A stretch of DNA of 64,000 nucleotides. Origin: Parapedobacter lycopersici (lineage in GTDB: Bacteria; Bacteroidota; Bacteroidia; Sphingobacteriales; Sphingobacteriaceae). Shown piece after piece: positions 1-9,399 of this stretch. The position numbers and the translations under genes were made by a program. The notes beneath the pieces were generated by a model. The model did no database searches. It worked only from the letters and a program-made list of their open reading frames with translations, and was not told the origin of the DNA. Position 1 is the first letter of the stretch. Each line of letters starts with the position of its first letter. The DNA is taken from contig NZ_JAMSLW010000001.1 of NCBI RefSeq assembly GCF_024643285.1, positions 741,239 through 805,238 of the forward strand. Direction: 5' to 3'.

Positions 1-2596
1 GCTTAATTTTCTGCTGGAGCTCCTTCCTGCGTTTCCGGTCCTTGAATTGATCAATAGGCCGGCCGTAAATATCCCGAAAATACCGTTTGCTACCCAGCAG
101 TCCCGGACAGGCGAAAGACAGCTGGCCATACAGATCAAACGAACTGTTTTCAAACGGTGTCCCACTGATGGCGATCCGGTTCCGTGCCTGCAGCAGGCGG
201 GCGGCTTTATAGCGCTGTGATTCCGGATTTTTGATATGCTGGGATTCATCCAGGTATACGTAATTGAACATGAAGTGTTTCAAAAAGCGGATATCGGCCA
301 GCAAGGTCGTATACGATGTGAGCACCACGTCATAGTCCCGGAAGCCATCCGCTGTTTTCAGGCGCCGGGCCCCGTAAAGCGTCAATACGCGCAGCGAAGG
401 TGCTAAAGTCACCAGCTCCCGTTGCCAGTTGAAGATCAGCGTGGCCGGGACCACAACCAGGTCGGTACCTTTTGTACCCGATTCCCGTTGCGACAGCATA
501 AAAGCAATGACCTGGACCGTTTTTCCCAATCCCATCTCGTCGGCCAGTATTCCACCGAAATTGCACTCATCAAGAAAATGGAACCATCCAAGTCCCTGCC
601 GCTGGTATGGGCGGAGAGTAGCCTGCAACGCGCTGGGTTCTCCGACCTGCGGCATGGAGTCGAAATCCTGGACGCGGCTGCGGAATGCCGCAATCTCGCT
701 GGCCGCCTGCTCGTCCAGCATGGATGCATCATAGAGTGCGGTCACCGTTTCAAAATTTGTTTTTGCAAACCGGATGACGGTATCATCAACTGCTTCCCCC
801 GCGTGAAAATACTGTGTGAATTTTTCGATCCACGCGGCTGGCAGAATGCCCCGGGTTCCATCGTCAAGCACTACATACCTGCTTTTGTTCCGCAACGCTG
901 CCTGGATTTTTTTCAGCGATGCCCGCTTCTTTCCAAACCGGACATCATAGGTTGCGTTGAACCAGTTCAGCCCACTGATGATTTTAATATCTATTTTTAC
1001 CTGATTGGTATTTAGTTTATTGTTATCTAATTCATTAAACCCAAATACTTCAATACCCGCTTCATGCCATGTAGCAAATGTTGGCAGGAACCACTCCTCA
1101 TCCAGGAAGTGACGTTTGTGCAGGTAAAAATAATACAGTTGATTATCCAGTTGCTCAAGCAGGTATGGATGCTGTTTGATCAGCAGCGAAATAAACTGCT
1201 GTTCAAGCACCCCATTCCGTGGCACCAGAAAATCACTTCCATCCTGGTCAACCGCTTTCACCTGTTTTTCTGTACGGATAGCCACTTCCGTACCGCCGTA
1301 CCGCATCACGGGTATCATCATCACATGGTCGCCAAAATCAGACAGATAAATCAACTGATCCGGTGTTTTGCCAAAGCCGCCACCGGCCAGCTGCCGCGCA
1401 GTACCCGGCTTAAGGTCGGGGTATTCAATGGGGACGCGATCGGCCAACTTATCAAGCAGCTGCTGCTGAAAAGCATGGAATTTGCTGCTGTGAATAAGCA
1501 ACGAACCACCATTTTCATTCAGCAGTGCTACAACTGACAGCAAAAGCGGATTGGCAATCAGGTAAAACACTTCATTAAGCAGGATAAAATACCCGAACTT
1601 AAACGGCAGCTCCTGCAGGTTGTACCTTTTGCCATCCAGCATAATGGTACCCGTAATGGTATAGAAGGAATCGTTGGACCTGACCGACAACCGCACGGTA
1701 TCCGGGGCGATGGCCGCCTGTATAGGTATCAATGTCCGGGATGCCAGTTGTTCGCCGAGCCGGTCATCATGGTAATACAACCGGTAATTGTTTTCCCTGA
1801 CAACAGTACACAGGGCATTTCCTATCGATTCGGCGCTGCCAGCGGTCAGCTGCTGCAAGGTTGCGATAGCGGCATAGAATTTCGCCCGGGCGGACTCAGT
1901 GGTAGCTGATATCAGGTCCAGCGGTGGTATCCGGGTAAACGGTGGCTTCAGCTTACCTGATTTCGTACACTCGGCATCAATAAGTTCCACGGTCAGGTTA
2001 CGATAGTATTTATGCCTGCTGATGACGAGTATGGTACGGTCGGGCGACGGCTGCATGATTGGTGCCTGGTCAAGCTGTTCGACCCGTTTACGCAGTTCGC
2101 TGTATTTCGGAGACGCCAGCGGCAATAACCCCGGGAGTCGGGGCTGCACGATGAGCTGCCCTCCTTCAATCACGGGCTGCAGGTACCGGTCAAGATCGGT
2201 ATCGGTCTCCTGTTCCAGTCCGTAACCGGGAGCCGCCTGCCTTAGCTTACGGAACCGCAAAGCGGGCCGATAAAACACACCGAACGCTTCTCGCCAGAGA
2301 ATAGCGGTCAGAACCGTGGATTCAGCCGCCGTAAGACAGTCCGGCCGGCCGGCACCGTCACTGACCACGGTAATGCGGCCATTTCCCTGGGTTACGCCTA
2401 CCGTGGCGATATTACCGTCCGGCAGGTGAAGGGAAAACACACCCGCGTCAACGGCTAATTCAACAGGCCGCACAGATACCATAGCCTTCCTATCCAAAGG
2501 CAGCATTGGTTCGCTGGCCTCCAGCAGCATCAATTCGGTAAGCCGGTCTACGTCCGTATCCCTGAAAACATAACGGTGCGCCTCGGATTCAAGCAT
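1..2596 (-). CDS. SNF2-family DEAD/DEAH helicase (C-terminus beyond window)
   Basis: The minus strand is open from an ATG at 2596 to the window edge, about 865 codons with no stop, so the 3' end is missing. The first ~650 residues match nothing I recognise; a SNF2 ATPase lobe follows, with Walker A DEMGLGKT near residues 686-693, a DExx-box written LDESQHIKNP near 781 (the family more often has DEAQ) and motif III ISGTPFENS near 810. The second helicase lobe would lie off the left edge. Such proteins are ATP-driven translocases that remodel nucleic acid-protein complexes, HepA/RapA-like in the broad sense; the substrate is unknown. The gene is divergent from hrpB over only 58 bp. Its ATG lies three bases after a TAAGTTTG box, so a later start cannot be excluded. 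Confidence 0.85.
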   Translation of the reverse strand, partial: MLESEAHRYVFRDTDVDRLTELMLLEASEPMLPLDRKAMVSVRPVELAVDAGVFSLHLPDGNIATVGVTQGNGRITVVSDGAGRPDCLTAAESTVLTAILWREAFGVFYRPALRFRKLRQAAPGYGLEQETDTDLDRYLQPVIEGGQLIVQPRLPGLLPLASPKYSELRKRVEQLDQAPIMQPSPDRTILVISRHKYYRNLTVELIDAECTKSGKLKPPFTRIPPLDLISATTESARAKFYAAIATLQQLTAGSAESIGNALCTVVRENNYRLYYHDDRLGEQLASRTLIPIQAAIAPDTVRLSVRSNDSFYTITGTIMLDGKRYNLQELPFKFGYFILLNEVFYLIANPLLLSVVALLNENGGSLLIHSSKFHAFQQQLLDKLADRVPIEYPDLKPGTARQLAGGGFGKTPDQLIYLSDFGDHVMMIPVMRYGGTEVAIRTEKQVKAVDQDGSDFLVPRNGVLEQQFISLLIKQHPYLLEQLDNQLYYFYLHKRHFLDEEWFLPTFATWHEAGIEVFGFNELDNNKLNTNQVKIDIKIISGLNWFNATYDVRFGKKRASLKKIQAALRNKSRYVVLDDGTRGILPAAWIEKFTQYFHAGEAVDDTVIRFAKTNFETVTALYDASMLDEQAASEIAAFRSRVQDFDSMPQVGEPSALQATLRPYQRQGLGWFHFLDECNFGGILADEMGLGKTVQVIAFMLSQRESGTKGTDLVVVPATLIFNWQRELVTLAPSLRVLTLYGARRLKTADGFRDYDVVLTSYTTLLADIRFLKHFMFNYVYLDESQHIKNPESQRYKAARLLQARNRIAISGTPFENSSFDLYGQLSFACPGLLGSKRYFRDIYGRPIDQFKDRKRRKELQQKIK

Positions 2597-2599
2597 CCG

Positions 2600-2607
2600 C
2601 AAACTTA
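2600..2607 (-). promoter_or_regulatory. -7 promoter element of the SNF2 helicase gene
   Basis: Reads TAAGTTTG on the minus strand, a full match to TAnnTTTG, with three bases before the ATG. Transcription would be expected to start at or just inside the start codon. Confidence 0.5.
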
Positions 2608-2639
2608 GCTAAATCACCTGTGCTTTCACGTGCTTTTTT

Positions 2640-2647
2640 TATCTTTG
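2640..2647 (+). promoter_or_regulatory. -7 promoter element of hrpB
   Basis: TATCTTTG matches TAnnTTTG and lies seven bases before the hrpB ATG. No clear -33 TTTG is seen at the usual spacing. Confidence 0.55.
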
Positions 2648-2654
2648 GTCCCGT

Positions 2655-5150
2655 ATGCCCACACCGTTCGATTTACGTGATACCGACCTTCCCATAGCGG
2701 AAGTAATACCTCAAGTAACAAAATATCTGAACAATAGTAATACACTTATCCTCAGCACACCACCCGGGGCAGGTAAAAGCACGATCGTTCCGTTGGCGCT
2801 GCTCGGGGAACCCTGGCTTCAGGGGAAAAAAATCATCATGCTTGAACCGCGAAGACTGGCCGCAAGCAGCATTGCGCACCGCATGGCGGCATTATGCGGC
2901 GAACAGGCCGGCGGAACGGTCGGCTACCGCGTACGGTTCGAAAACCAGACTTCCTCCCGCACCCGGATTGAGGTCGTCACCGAGGGCATCCTCACCCGCA
3001 TGCTTCATCAGGATAACGCGCTGGAAGATGTCGGCCTGATTATCTTCGACGAATTTCACGAACGGCGGCTGCATACCGACCTTTCCCTTGTCCTGTGCCG
3101 GGAAAGCCAGCAGGTACTGCGGCCGGACCTGCGCATACTGATCATGTCGGCAACATTGGACACCGATCCGCTATCCCGCATACTGGATGCACCCGTGGTA
3201 AAAAGCGAAGGGCGGTTGCATCCCGTAGAAATCATCCACACCGATGAACCGGATATCACCCGGCTGCCTGAAGCCTGTGCGCGGACCGTTATGCGCGCCC
3301 TCCGGGAACAGTCCGGCGATGTGCTGGCCTTCCTGCCCGGCGAGGTGGAAATAAGAAAATGCGAAGCGTTGCTTGGCACCGGTCCGGCCACTGCGGCAAT
3401 ACACCCGCTCTATGGACAGCTGTCCCTGGCGGAACAGCAGGCAGCCATACAGCCCGACCGTAACGGACGGCGCAAGGTGGTACTCGCCACATCCATCGCC
3501 GAAACAAGCCTGACCATCACCGGGATCTCTATCGTAGTCGACTGCGGCTTTACCCGCACCATGCTGTTCGACGCCGCCTCGGGCCTTTCCCGGCTTAAGA
3601 CGGTACGTATTTCCGTTGATGCCGCCGACCAGCGTGCAGGTCGGGCCGGGCGGCTCGGACCCGGCACCTGCTACCGGATGTGGACACCCGCAACGCAGCT
3701 ACGCATGGCCCCTTATCGGACGCCAGAAATACTGGAAGCCGATCTTGCCCCGCTGCTGCTCGACCTGGCCCAATGGGGCATATCGGACATGGAACAGCTG
3801 GATTGGGTCACCCCGCCACCTGCAACAGCCGTCACCCAGGCAGGCAATACGCTCCACGACCTTTCGGCATTAGCTGACGGGAAAATCACCCCGCACGGCA
3901 AGCAGCTGCATCGGTTGCCCTGCCATCCGCGGGTAGCTCATATGTTACTCACCGGAAAATCGGCGCAACTACTGCCGCTGGCTACGGATATCGCCGCCCT
4001 GCTGGAAGAGCGCGATCCGTTGGACAGCACCGTCGGGGCCGACATCAACCTGCGGATCGAAGCGCTGCGAAAGCACCGGGCCAACGGCGGAAAAGGCAGG
4101 CGTTGGGATAACATCGAGAAAATTGCACGTTCGTACCGCAAGCTGCTGGACACAGCCGTGGACAACGGCATGGTGGACCCGTACCATACCGGACTGTTGC
4201 TGGCTCATGCGTATCCGGAACGGATTGCCGTTGCGAAAGACACCGGATCCGGCACATTTCAGCTTACCAGCGGCAAAAAAGCATCATTGGCTTCCACCGA
4301 TGAACTGGCCCATGAATCCTGGCTGGCGGTAGCCCACCTCGACGCGCGCCCCGGCATGGGCAGGATATTCCTGGCATCGCCCGTCGACCCCGGCCAACTC
4401 AGCGCATTTACCCACGAGACCGACCGCATCAACTGGGATACCAAACAGGGCGGTATCATAGCCACCCGCGACGTCCGTATCGGAAACATCGTACTTGAAT
4501 CCGTTCCGCTGCCCACGCCTGATGAAGATTCGATTGTCCGCGCCATCTGCATGGCCCTCCAATCAGCGGGTGCCCGGCTGCTGTCGTTCACGTCCGATGT
4601 AACCAACTGGCAGCACCGGGTGCTGAGCCTGCGCCGGTGGCGGCCCGACGAAGCGTGGCCCGATGTAACAACCGACGCACTGCTCGGACAGCCGGACCGC
4701 TGGCTGACGCCCTACCTTGCCGGCATCCGGAAAGCCGAAGAGCTGAAAAAGCTTGACCTGCTGCAAATCCTTCGGTACAGCCTCCATACCGAACAGCAAC
4801 GTGCAGTCGACCAGCTGGCACCCGAGCATCTTCACGTACCCAGCGGTTCGGTGATTAAGCTGCACTACTCGCCAAACGGCGAACCGCCGGTTTTATCCGT
4901 CAGGCTGCAGGAAGTCTTCGGCCTACTCGAAACGCCCCGGATCAACGACGGGCGTACGCCGGTGATCATGCACCTGCTTTCTCCCGGATTTAAGCCTGTC
5001 CAGGTGACCGCCGACCTGCGGAGTTTCTGGCAAACCACCTATTTCGAGGTACGCAAAGAGCTGCGAAGACGTTATCCCAAACACGCCTGGCCCGATAACC
5101 CGCTTGATGCCAAAGCCGTTAGCGGGGTGCCCCGGAAAAAACAGCTGTAG
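2655..5150 (+). CDS. hrpB: ATP-dependent helicase HrpB
   Basis: This 831-residue DEAH-box helicase has the HrpB layout. Walker A is TPPGAGKST at residues 35-43, the DExH box is FDEFHER near 131-137, motif III is SAT, and the second RecA lobe ends in DQRAGRAGRLGPG. A long helicase-associated part follows, then the HrpB C-terminal signature around PGFKPVQVTADLRSFW and KHAWPDNP. HrpB is a widespread bacterial RNA/DNA helicase without an agreed cellular role, and the length is normal. The ATG at 2655 is chosen because it follows the -7 box by seven bases and gives the expected N-terminus. The gene appears monocistronic, since the next gene has its own promoter. Confidence 0.93.
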   Translation: MPTPFDLRDTDLPIAEVIPQVTKYLNNSNTLILSTPPGAGKSTIVPLALLGEPWLQGKKIIMLEPRRLAASSIAHRMAALCGEQAGGTVGYRVRFENQTSSRTRIEVVTEGILTRMLHQDNALEDVGLIIFDEFHERRLHTDLSLVLCRESQQVLRPDLRILIMSATLDTDPLSRILDAPVVKSEGRLHPVEIIHTDEPDITRLPEACARTVMRALREQSGDVLAFLPGEVEIRKCEALLGTGPATAAIHPLYGQLSLAEQQAAIQPDRNGRRKVVLATSIAETSLTITGISIVVDCGFTRTMLFDAASGLSRLKTVRISVDAADQRAGRAGRLGPGTCYRMWTPATQLRMAPYRTPEILEADLAPLLLDLAQWGISDMEQLDWVTPPPATAVTQAGNTLHDLSALADGKITPHGKQLHRLPCHPRVAHMLLTGKSAQLLPLATDIAALLEERDPLDSTVGADINLRIEALRKHRANGGKGRRWDNIEKIARSYRKLLDTAVDNGMVDPYHTGLLLAHAYPERIAVAKDTGSGTFQLTSGKKASLASTDELAHESWLAVAHLDARPGMGRIFLASPVDPGQLSAFTHETDRINWDTKQGGIIATRDVRIGNIVLESVPLPTPDEDSIVRAICMALQSAGARLLSFTSDVTNWQHRVLSLRRWRPDEAWPDVTTDALLGQPDRWLTPYLAGIRKAEELKKLDLLQILRYSLHTEQQRAVDQLAPEHLHVPSGSVIKLHYSPNGEPPVLSVRLQEVFGLLETPRINDGRTPVIMHLLSPGFKPVQVTADLRSFWQTTYFEVRKELRRRYPKHAWPDNPLDAKAVSGVPRKKQL

Positions 5151-5178
5151 GCCGTTCGGCGTGTGGGGTATTTTTTAT

Positions 5179-5186
5179 TATTTTTG
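5179..5186 (+). promoter_or_regulatory. -7 promoter element of the M3 peptidase gene
   Basis: TATTTTTG, a full match to TAnnTTTG, 35 bases before the ATG, giving a leader of about 30 nt. Confidence 0.5.
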
Positions 5187-5221
5187 GCCGATCAGTCGTT
5201 AAGCACAGTAATCAGATATCC

Positions 5222-7243
5222 ATGAGCAATCCACTATTACACCCCTTTGACACCGCATTCCAGAGTGTACCTTTTGAGCAGATTCAACAAGAACACTTTA
5301 AACCTGCCATGCTGGAATGGATCAGCCGGGCAAAAACCGAAATAGCGGACCTGGTGGATAACGAAGCGGCACCCGACTTTGCGAATACCATTGCGGCACT
5401 GGAACGTGTCGGCAAGCAGCTCGACGTCGTGTCATCCACGTTCTTCAACCTCGATTCGGCAGAAACCACGGATTACCTGCAGGAACTCGCCCAGGAGCTC
5501 TCCCCCCTGTTAGCGGAATACAATAACGACCTGATGCTGAACGAAGCGCTTTTCCGTCGCGTGAAACACGTTGTTGAGCATACGGACCGGTCGGCACTGA
5601 CAGCCGAGGAAAACCGGTTGCTGGACAAAACCTACAAAAGCTTTGTAAGAAACGGGGCATTGCTGTCCGAAGCCGAAAAAACACAGTTACGGGACATCGA
5701 CCAGCAGCTGGCGACACTTACCATGAAATTTTCACAGCACGTCCTGCAGGAAACCAACGCTTACCAGCTGCACATCGAGCAGGAAGCGGATCTGGCCGGT
5801 CTTCCGGACTCCATTGTGGGGGCCGCGCGGGCAGAAGCCGAAAAGCGGGGAATGTCCGGATGGGTGTTCACCCTTCATTTCCCCAGTTTTATGCCGTTCA
5901 TGAAATATGCGGCTAACCGGGATTTACGCAAAGAGATGCAGCTTGCCGCTGGCAAAAGAGCGTTTAAGGATAACGAACAAAATAACGAGGAAGTGATCCG
6001 CACCATCGTGGATCTGCGGGCAAAACGGGCAAAACTGCTTGGGTTTGATACGCACGCCGAGTTTGTACTGCAGGAGCGGATGGCTGCTACCCCGGATACG
6101 GTTTTTGATTTCCTCCACGATTTGCTGCAAAAGGCCCGGCCACACGCACAGCAGGAAATTACGGCGCTGCAAGCGTTGGCCGCAGCGGATGGCGTTAACC
6201 AAATCATGCCGTACGACCACGCCTACTATGCCGAAAAGCTGCGGGAAGCCCGTTTTGACCTGTCCGAAGAAGCGCTGAAACCTTATTTTCCACTGCATCG
6301 CGTGCTCGATGCGGCATTCGATGCCGCCAACCGCCTCTACGGACTCACCTTTTCTGAACGGAACGACATCCAGAAATATCACCCGGAAGTGACCGTATAT
6401 GAAGTCACCGAACAGGGCGGGCACAAGGCCCTGCTGTATACCGACTGGCATCCCCGCGAAGGCAAACGTGCCGGCGCCTGGATGACGGCCTATCGTGGCC
6501 AATACCGCGATAGCGAACAAAATATCCGGCCGCATATTTCCATCGTATGTAATTTTGCACGTCCGGTGAGCGACACCCCATCGCTGCTTACCTTCACTGA
6601 GGTCACCACGCTCTTCCATGAGTTTGGCCACGCGTTGCACGGTATACTGGCCGACACCACATTCGAAAGTCTGTCGGGCACGAATGTCTATTGGGATTTT
6701 GTGGAACTTCCTTCCCAGTTCATGGAAAACTACTGTTACGACAAGGCGTTTCTCCGTTCATTCGCAAAACACTTCCAGACCGGCGAACCGTTACCCGAGG
6801 CGGAAATTGACAAAATCGTGGCAGCCGCCAATTTCATGGAAGGGTACCAGACCCTGCGGCAGCTCGGCTTCGGACTGCTCGACATGGCATACCATACCGG
6901 CAAACTGGCGGATGGCACCTCAATCGAAACATTTGAGACGGAAACCATACGCGATGCCCAGCTGTACGCCCACCTTCCCGGAACGGCGCAGAGCCCTTCA
7001 TTCTCCCACATATTTGCAGGCGGTTATTCCGCGGGATATTATTCCTATAAATGGGCGGAAGTGCTCGATGCCGATGCATTTTCCTATTTTCAGGAAAACG
7101 GGATATTCGACCCCGAAACCGCGGCTAAATTCAAGGATCTGTTACGCCTTGGCGGCACGGTAGACCCTATGGAACTCTACATCCGGTTCCGGGGCCGCAA
7201 GCCCGACCCACAGGCATTGCTGAAGCGGGCCGGACTGGTTTAA
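5222..7243 (+). CDS. M3 family zinc oligopeptidase (Dcp/oligopeptidase A type)
   Basis: The product has 673 residues and the M3 zincin motif HEFGHALHG with the first histidine at residue 466; a glutamate-bearing helix follows (FVELPSQFMENY), as in thimet oligopeptidase, oligopeptidase A and Dcp. There is no signal peptide, so it should act in the cytoplasm, cutting short peptides produced by protein turnover. The length and the C-terminal AGGYSAGYYSYKWAEVLDADAF block are typical of Dcp/PrlC-type enzymes. I cannot decide between dipeptidyl carboxypeptidase and oligopeptidase A by eye. It has its own promoter. Confidence 0.92.
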   Translation: MSNPLLHPFDTAFQSVPFEQIQQEHFKPAMLEWISRAKTEIADLVDNEAAPDFANTIAALERVGKQLDVVSSTFFNLDSAETTDYLQELAQELSPLLAEYNNDLMLNEALFRRVKHVVEHTDRSALTAEENRLLDKTYKSFVRNGALLSEAEKTQLRDIDQQLATLTMKFSQHVLQETNAYQLHIEQEADLAGLPDSIVGAARAEAEKRGMSGWVFTLHFPSFMPFMKYAANRDLRKEMQLAAGKRAFKDNEQNNEEVIRTIVDLRAKRAKLLGFDTHAEFVLQERMAATPDTVFDFLHDLLQKARPHAQQEITALQALAAADGVNQIMPYDHAYYAEKLREARFDLSEEALKPYFPLHRVLDAAFDAANRLYGLTFSERNDIQKYHPEVTVYEVTEQGGHKALLYTDWHPREGKRAGAWMTAYRGQYRDSEQNIRPHISIVCNFARPVSDTPSLLTFTEVTTLFHEFGHALHGILADTTFESLSGTNVYWDFVELPSQFMENYCYDKAFLRSFAKHFQTGEPLPEAEIDKIVAAANFMEGYQTLRQLGFGLLDMAYHTGKLADGTSIETFETETIRDAQLYAHLPGTAQSPSFSHIFAGGYSAGYYSYKWAEVLDADAFSYFQENGIFDPETAAKFKDLLRLGGTVDPMELYIRFRGRKPDPQALLKRAGLV

Positions 7244-7290
7244 TTCCGGCCGGATCGGCGGTGGCATTTCCCCATGCCAAGGAAATTTCC

Positions 7291-7298
7291 TATATTTG
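7291..7298 (+). promoter_or_regulatory. -7 promoter element of the MscS-family gene
   Basis: TATATTTG, a full match to TAnnTTTG, 52 bases before the ATG. A short hairpin, TGGCAT/ATGCCA at 7262-7279, lies just upstream without a T-tract. Confidence 0.5.
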
Positions 7299-7350
7299 CC
7301 CACTTCCAGAGCCATTCAGGCTATTTTGAATTTCTATCAGGCAAAGATTT

Positions 7351-8670
7351 ATGGGATTACTAGCAGCTACCGATCCAACTCAGATTTACCAATTCACTTA
7401 TCAGCTTCTGCTTAACTGGGGACTGCCCGAAACCGCAGCCAGGTACATTAACCTCTTCATCCAGCTTGGGCTTTTTCTCGTTGTGTTATGGGCCGTGTAT
7501 GCCGTGTCCCGCGGCGTTTTGCGGAGTCTCCTCAGCCGAATGGCAAGAAACACCAAAACGAAATTCGACGACTACCTCATCAATAACCGGGCACCGGCAA
7601 AGCTGGCGCGGATTATACCCCTCTCCCTGGCCTCATCCCTGATCCCGGTGGTGCTGACCGGATTTCCGGGTTGGATAAGCGCCGCCGGCAAACTGATCGG
7701 CATCCTGCTCGTGTTCGCGTGGATCGCATTTTTTAGGTCGCTGTTCCGGTCGGTCCGGGATCACCTGCGTACAAAGGCAAGCTTCCAGGATAAGCCATTG
7801 GAAAGCTACTTGCAGGTGATTGACATCTTTTTATTTTTCATTGCGGGCATTATCCTGTTCACGGCACTGACGGGACAATCGCCATGGGCATTCCTGACTG
7901 CCATGGGCGCAGCTTCGGCCATCCTGATGCTCGTGTTTAAAGATACGATTTTGGGCTTTGTCGCCAGCATACAGGTATCCACCAACGACATGGTACGGGT
8001 GGGCGACTGGATTGAGATGCCCAAATACGGCGCCGACGGCGACGTCGTTGAGATCAACCTCAACACGGTGAAAGTCAGAAACTGGGATAAAACCATCAGC
8101 ACCATCCCCACCTATTACCTGATTACGGACTCGGTGAAAAACTGGCGGGGAATGCAGGAAACCGGAGGGCGCCGGATCAAGCGGGCCATCCACATCAAAA
8201 TCTCTTCCATCCGTTACGTGACGCCGGAAGAACTGGCCGAGCTGCGGAAGATCCAGCTGCTTACCGACTACATCGACGGGCGGCAGCAGGAAATCGACAA
8301 GTTCAATGCGGAAAGCGGAGCCGACCGCACCATGCCGGTCAATGGGCGCAACATGACCAATGTGGGATTGTTCAGGCAATACATCAACCGGTATGCCGAG
8401 GTGAACCCCCAGATCCGGAAAGACATGACCTTCCTGGTCAGGCAGTTGTCGCCCAGCGAGCACGGCCTGCCAATCGAACTCTATATGTTTACCGCCGATA
8501 CCCGATGGGCGATCTACGAAGGCGTAATGGCCGACCTCTTCGACCACCTGCTATCGGCAATCAAGTATTTCAATCTGGAAGTGTTTGAATCACCCGCCTC
8601 GGATGATATCCGGAATCTCGGATTACAGGCGCTGAAACAGGAAACGGAAGCGGGGTCGCAGCGGAATTAA
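7351..8670 (+). CDS. Mechanosensitive ion channel, YbdG-like MscS family
   Basis: This 439-residue membrane protein has hydrophobic segments near residues 33-55, 85-110, 125-150 and 165-190. They are followed by the MscS core, including FKDTILGFVASIQVS and NDMVRVGDWIEMP, and a large cytoplasmic C-terminal part. The conserved wording and length match the YbdG (miniconductance) branch rather than short MscS. Such channels open on membrane tension and release solutes during hypo-osmotic shock from the inner membrane. The stop overlaps that of the convergent small gene by four bases (TTAA). Confidence 0.88.
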   Translation: MGLLAATDPTQIYQFTYQLLLNWGLPETAARYINLFIQLGLFLVVLWAVYAVSRGVLRSLLSRMARNTKTKFDDYLINNRAPAKLARIIPLSLASSLIPVVLTGFPGWISAAGKLIGILLVFAWIAFFRSLFRSVRDHLRTKASFQDKPLESYLQVIDIFLFFIAGIILFTALTGQSPWAFLTAMGAASAILMLVFKDTILGFVASIQVSTNDMVRVGDWIEMPKYGADGDVVEINLNTVKVRNWDKTISTIPTYYLITDSVKNWRGMQETGGRRIKRAIHIKISSIRYVTPEELAELRKIQLLTDYIDGRQQEIDKFNAESGADRTMPVNGRNMTNVGLFRQYINRYAEVNPQIRKDMTFLVRQLSPSEHGLPIELYMFTADTRWAIYEGVMADLFDHLLSAIKYFNLEVFESPASDDIRNLGLQALKQETEAGSQRN

Positions 8671-9164
8671 CGGTCGTGTGCGTCGCTCAATACCCGGCGC
8701 ACCTCATCAATAACCGATTTGGCCGTTTCCCGCATTTTCGGATTGCCCGTATTGAAATCGGCATCCAGGATTACCTGCTTGCTTTTCTCTTTGTAGTTAA
8801 ACTGCAGGAAAAAGCGGGGTACGGGCGTTTCGTCTGTATCAGTGGGTGTGGTCATGTCGTCCGGCAGATTCCAGAACCCCAGCTCTGCGGCTTTCCGGTG
8901 CAGGTACAACAGGTCGTCTTTCCGTAAGCGGATCGTGTCCATAACCAGGGAGTCCCGGGCATTGAGGTATTGGTAATAGCCGGTACTGGAATCAAATTGA
9001 TTGACCAGGTTTGTTCCCTCGCCGTATTTCAAAACCACCGACTGAAAGTCCGCAAAACGATAGGGTGCGTTCTTTATCATGATGCTGTAATAGTAAAAGC
9101 AGTACAGCAAAAAAGGGACAACAATACAGATGGCAAGAAAAATTCGTTTGGCGCGTTCGCTCAT
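8667..9164 (-). CDS. Hypothetical membrane-anchored protein
   Basis: The product is 165 residues and I do not recognise it. Residues 8-27 form one hydrophobic segment (IFLAICIVVPFLLYCFYYYS) after a short basic N-terminus, so it is probably anchored in the inner membrane with a soluble domain outside. The rest is mixed alpha/beta with no cysteines and a charged C-terminal helix. A TACTTTTG box 25 bases upstream of the ATG supports it as a real gene. It overlaps the convergent channel gene by four bases at the stops. No function is assigned. Confidence 0.72.
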   Translation of the reverse strand: MSERAKRIFLAICIVVPFLLYCFYYYSIMIKNAPYRFADFQSVVLKYGEGTNLVNQFDSSTGYYQYLNARDSLVMDTIRLRKDDLLYLHRKAAELGFWNLPDDMTTPTDTDETPVPRFFLQFNYKEKSKQVILDADFNTGNPKMRETAKSVIDEVRRVLSDAHDR

Positions 9165-9189
9165 GGCAGGGATCTATTTTTTATGGCTA

Positions 9190-9197
9190 CAAAAGTA
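9190..9197 (-). promoter_or_regulatory. -7 promoter element of the 8667-9164 gene
   Basis: TACTTTTG on the minus strand, a full match to TAnnTTTG, 25 bases before the ATG. The rest of 9198-9399, up to gyrA, shows only a weak TAATTTCG box at 9337-9344 (seven of eight) that may serve gyrA. Confidence 0.5.
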
Positions 9198-9399
9198 CAC
9201 AATTCAGGCAACCTTACGAATCCGGCAGAGAAATAACGCTAAATAGCGGAAATCGCCGGAATCTGCCCGTATTTTCCCCTGTACCATCCCCCACCACACA
9301 CACCAAAAAACATTCGTTAATCAGCCGGAAATTTATTAATTTCGCATGCGCAATTGGCTTGCCTCTTGCCGCAAGTTTTATTCATGAACCAACGAGAAC

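Noticed and set aside
422-2225. Plus-strand ORFs across the first 2.2 kb
   Set aside because: They are shadows of the helicase gene, which stays open on the minus strand through the whole stretch and carries clear SNF2 motifs.
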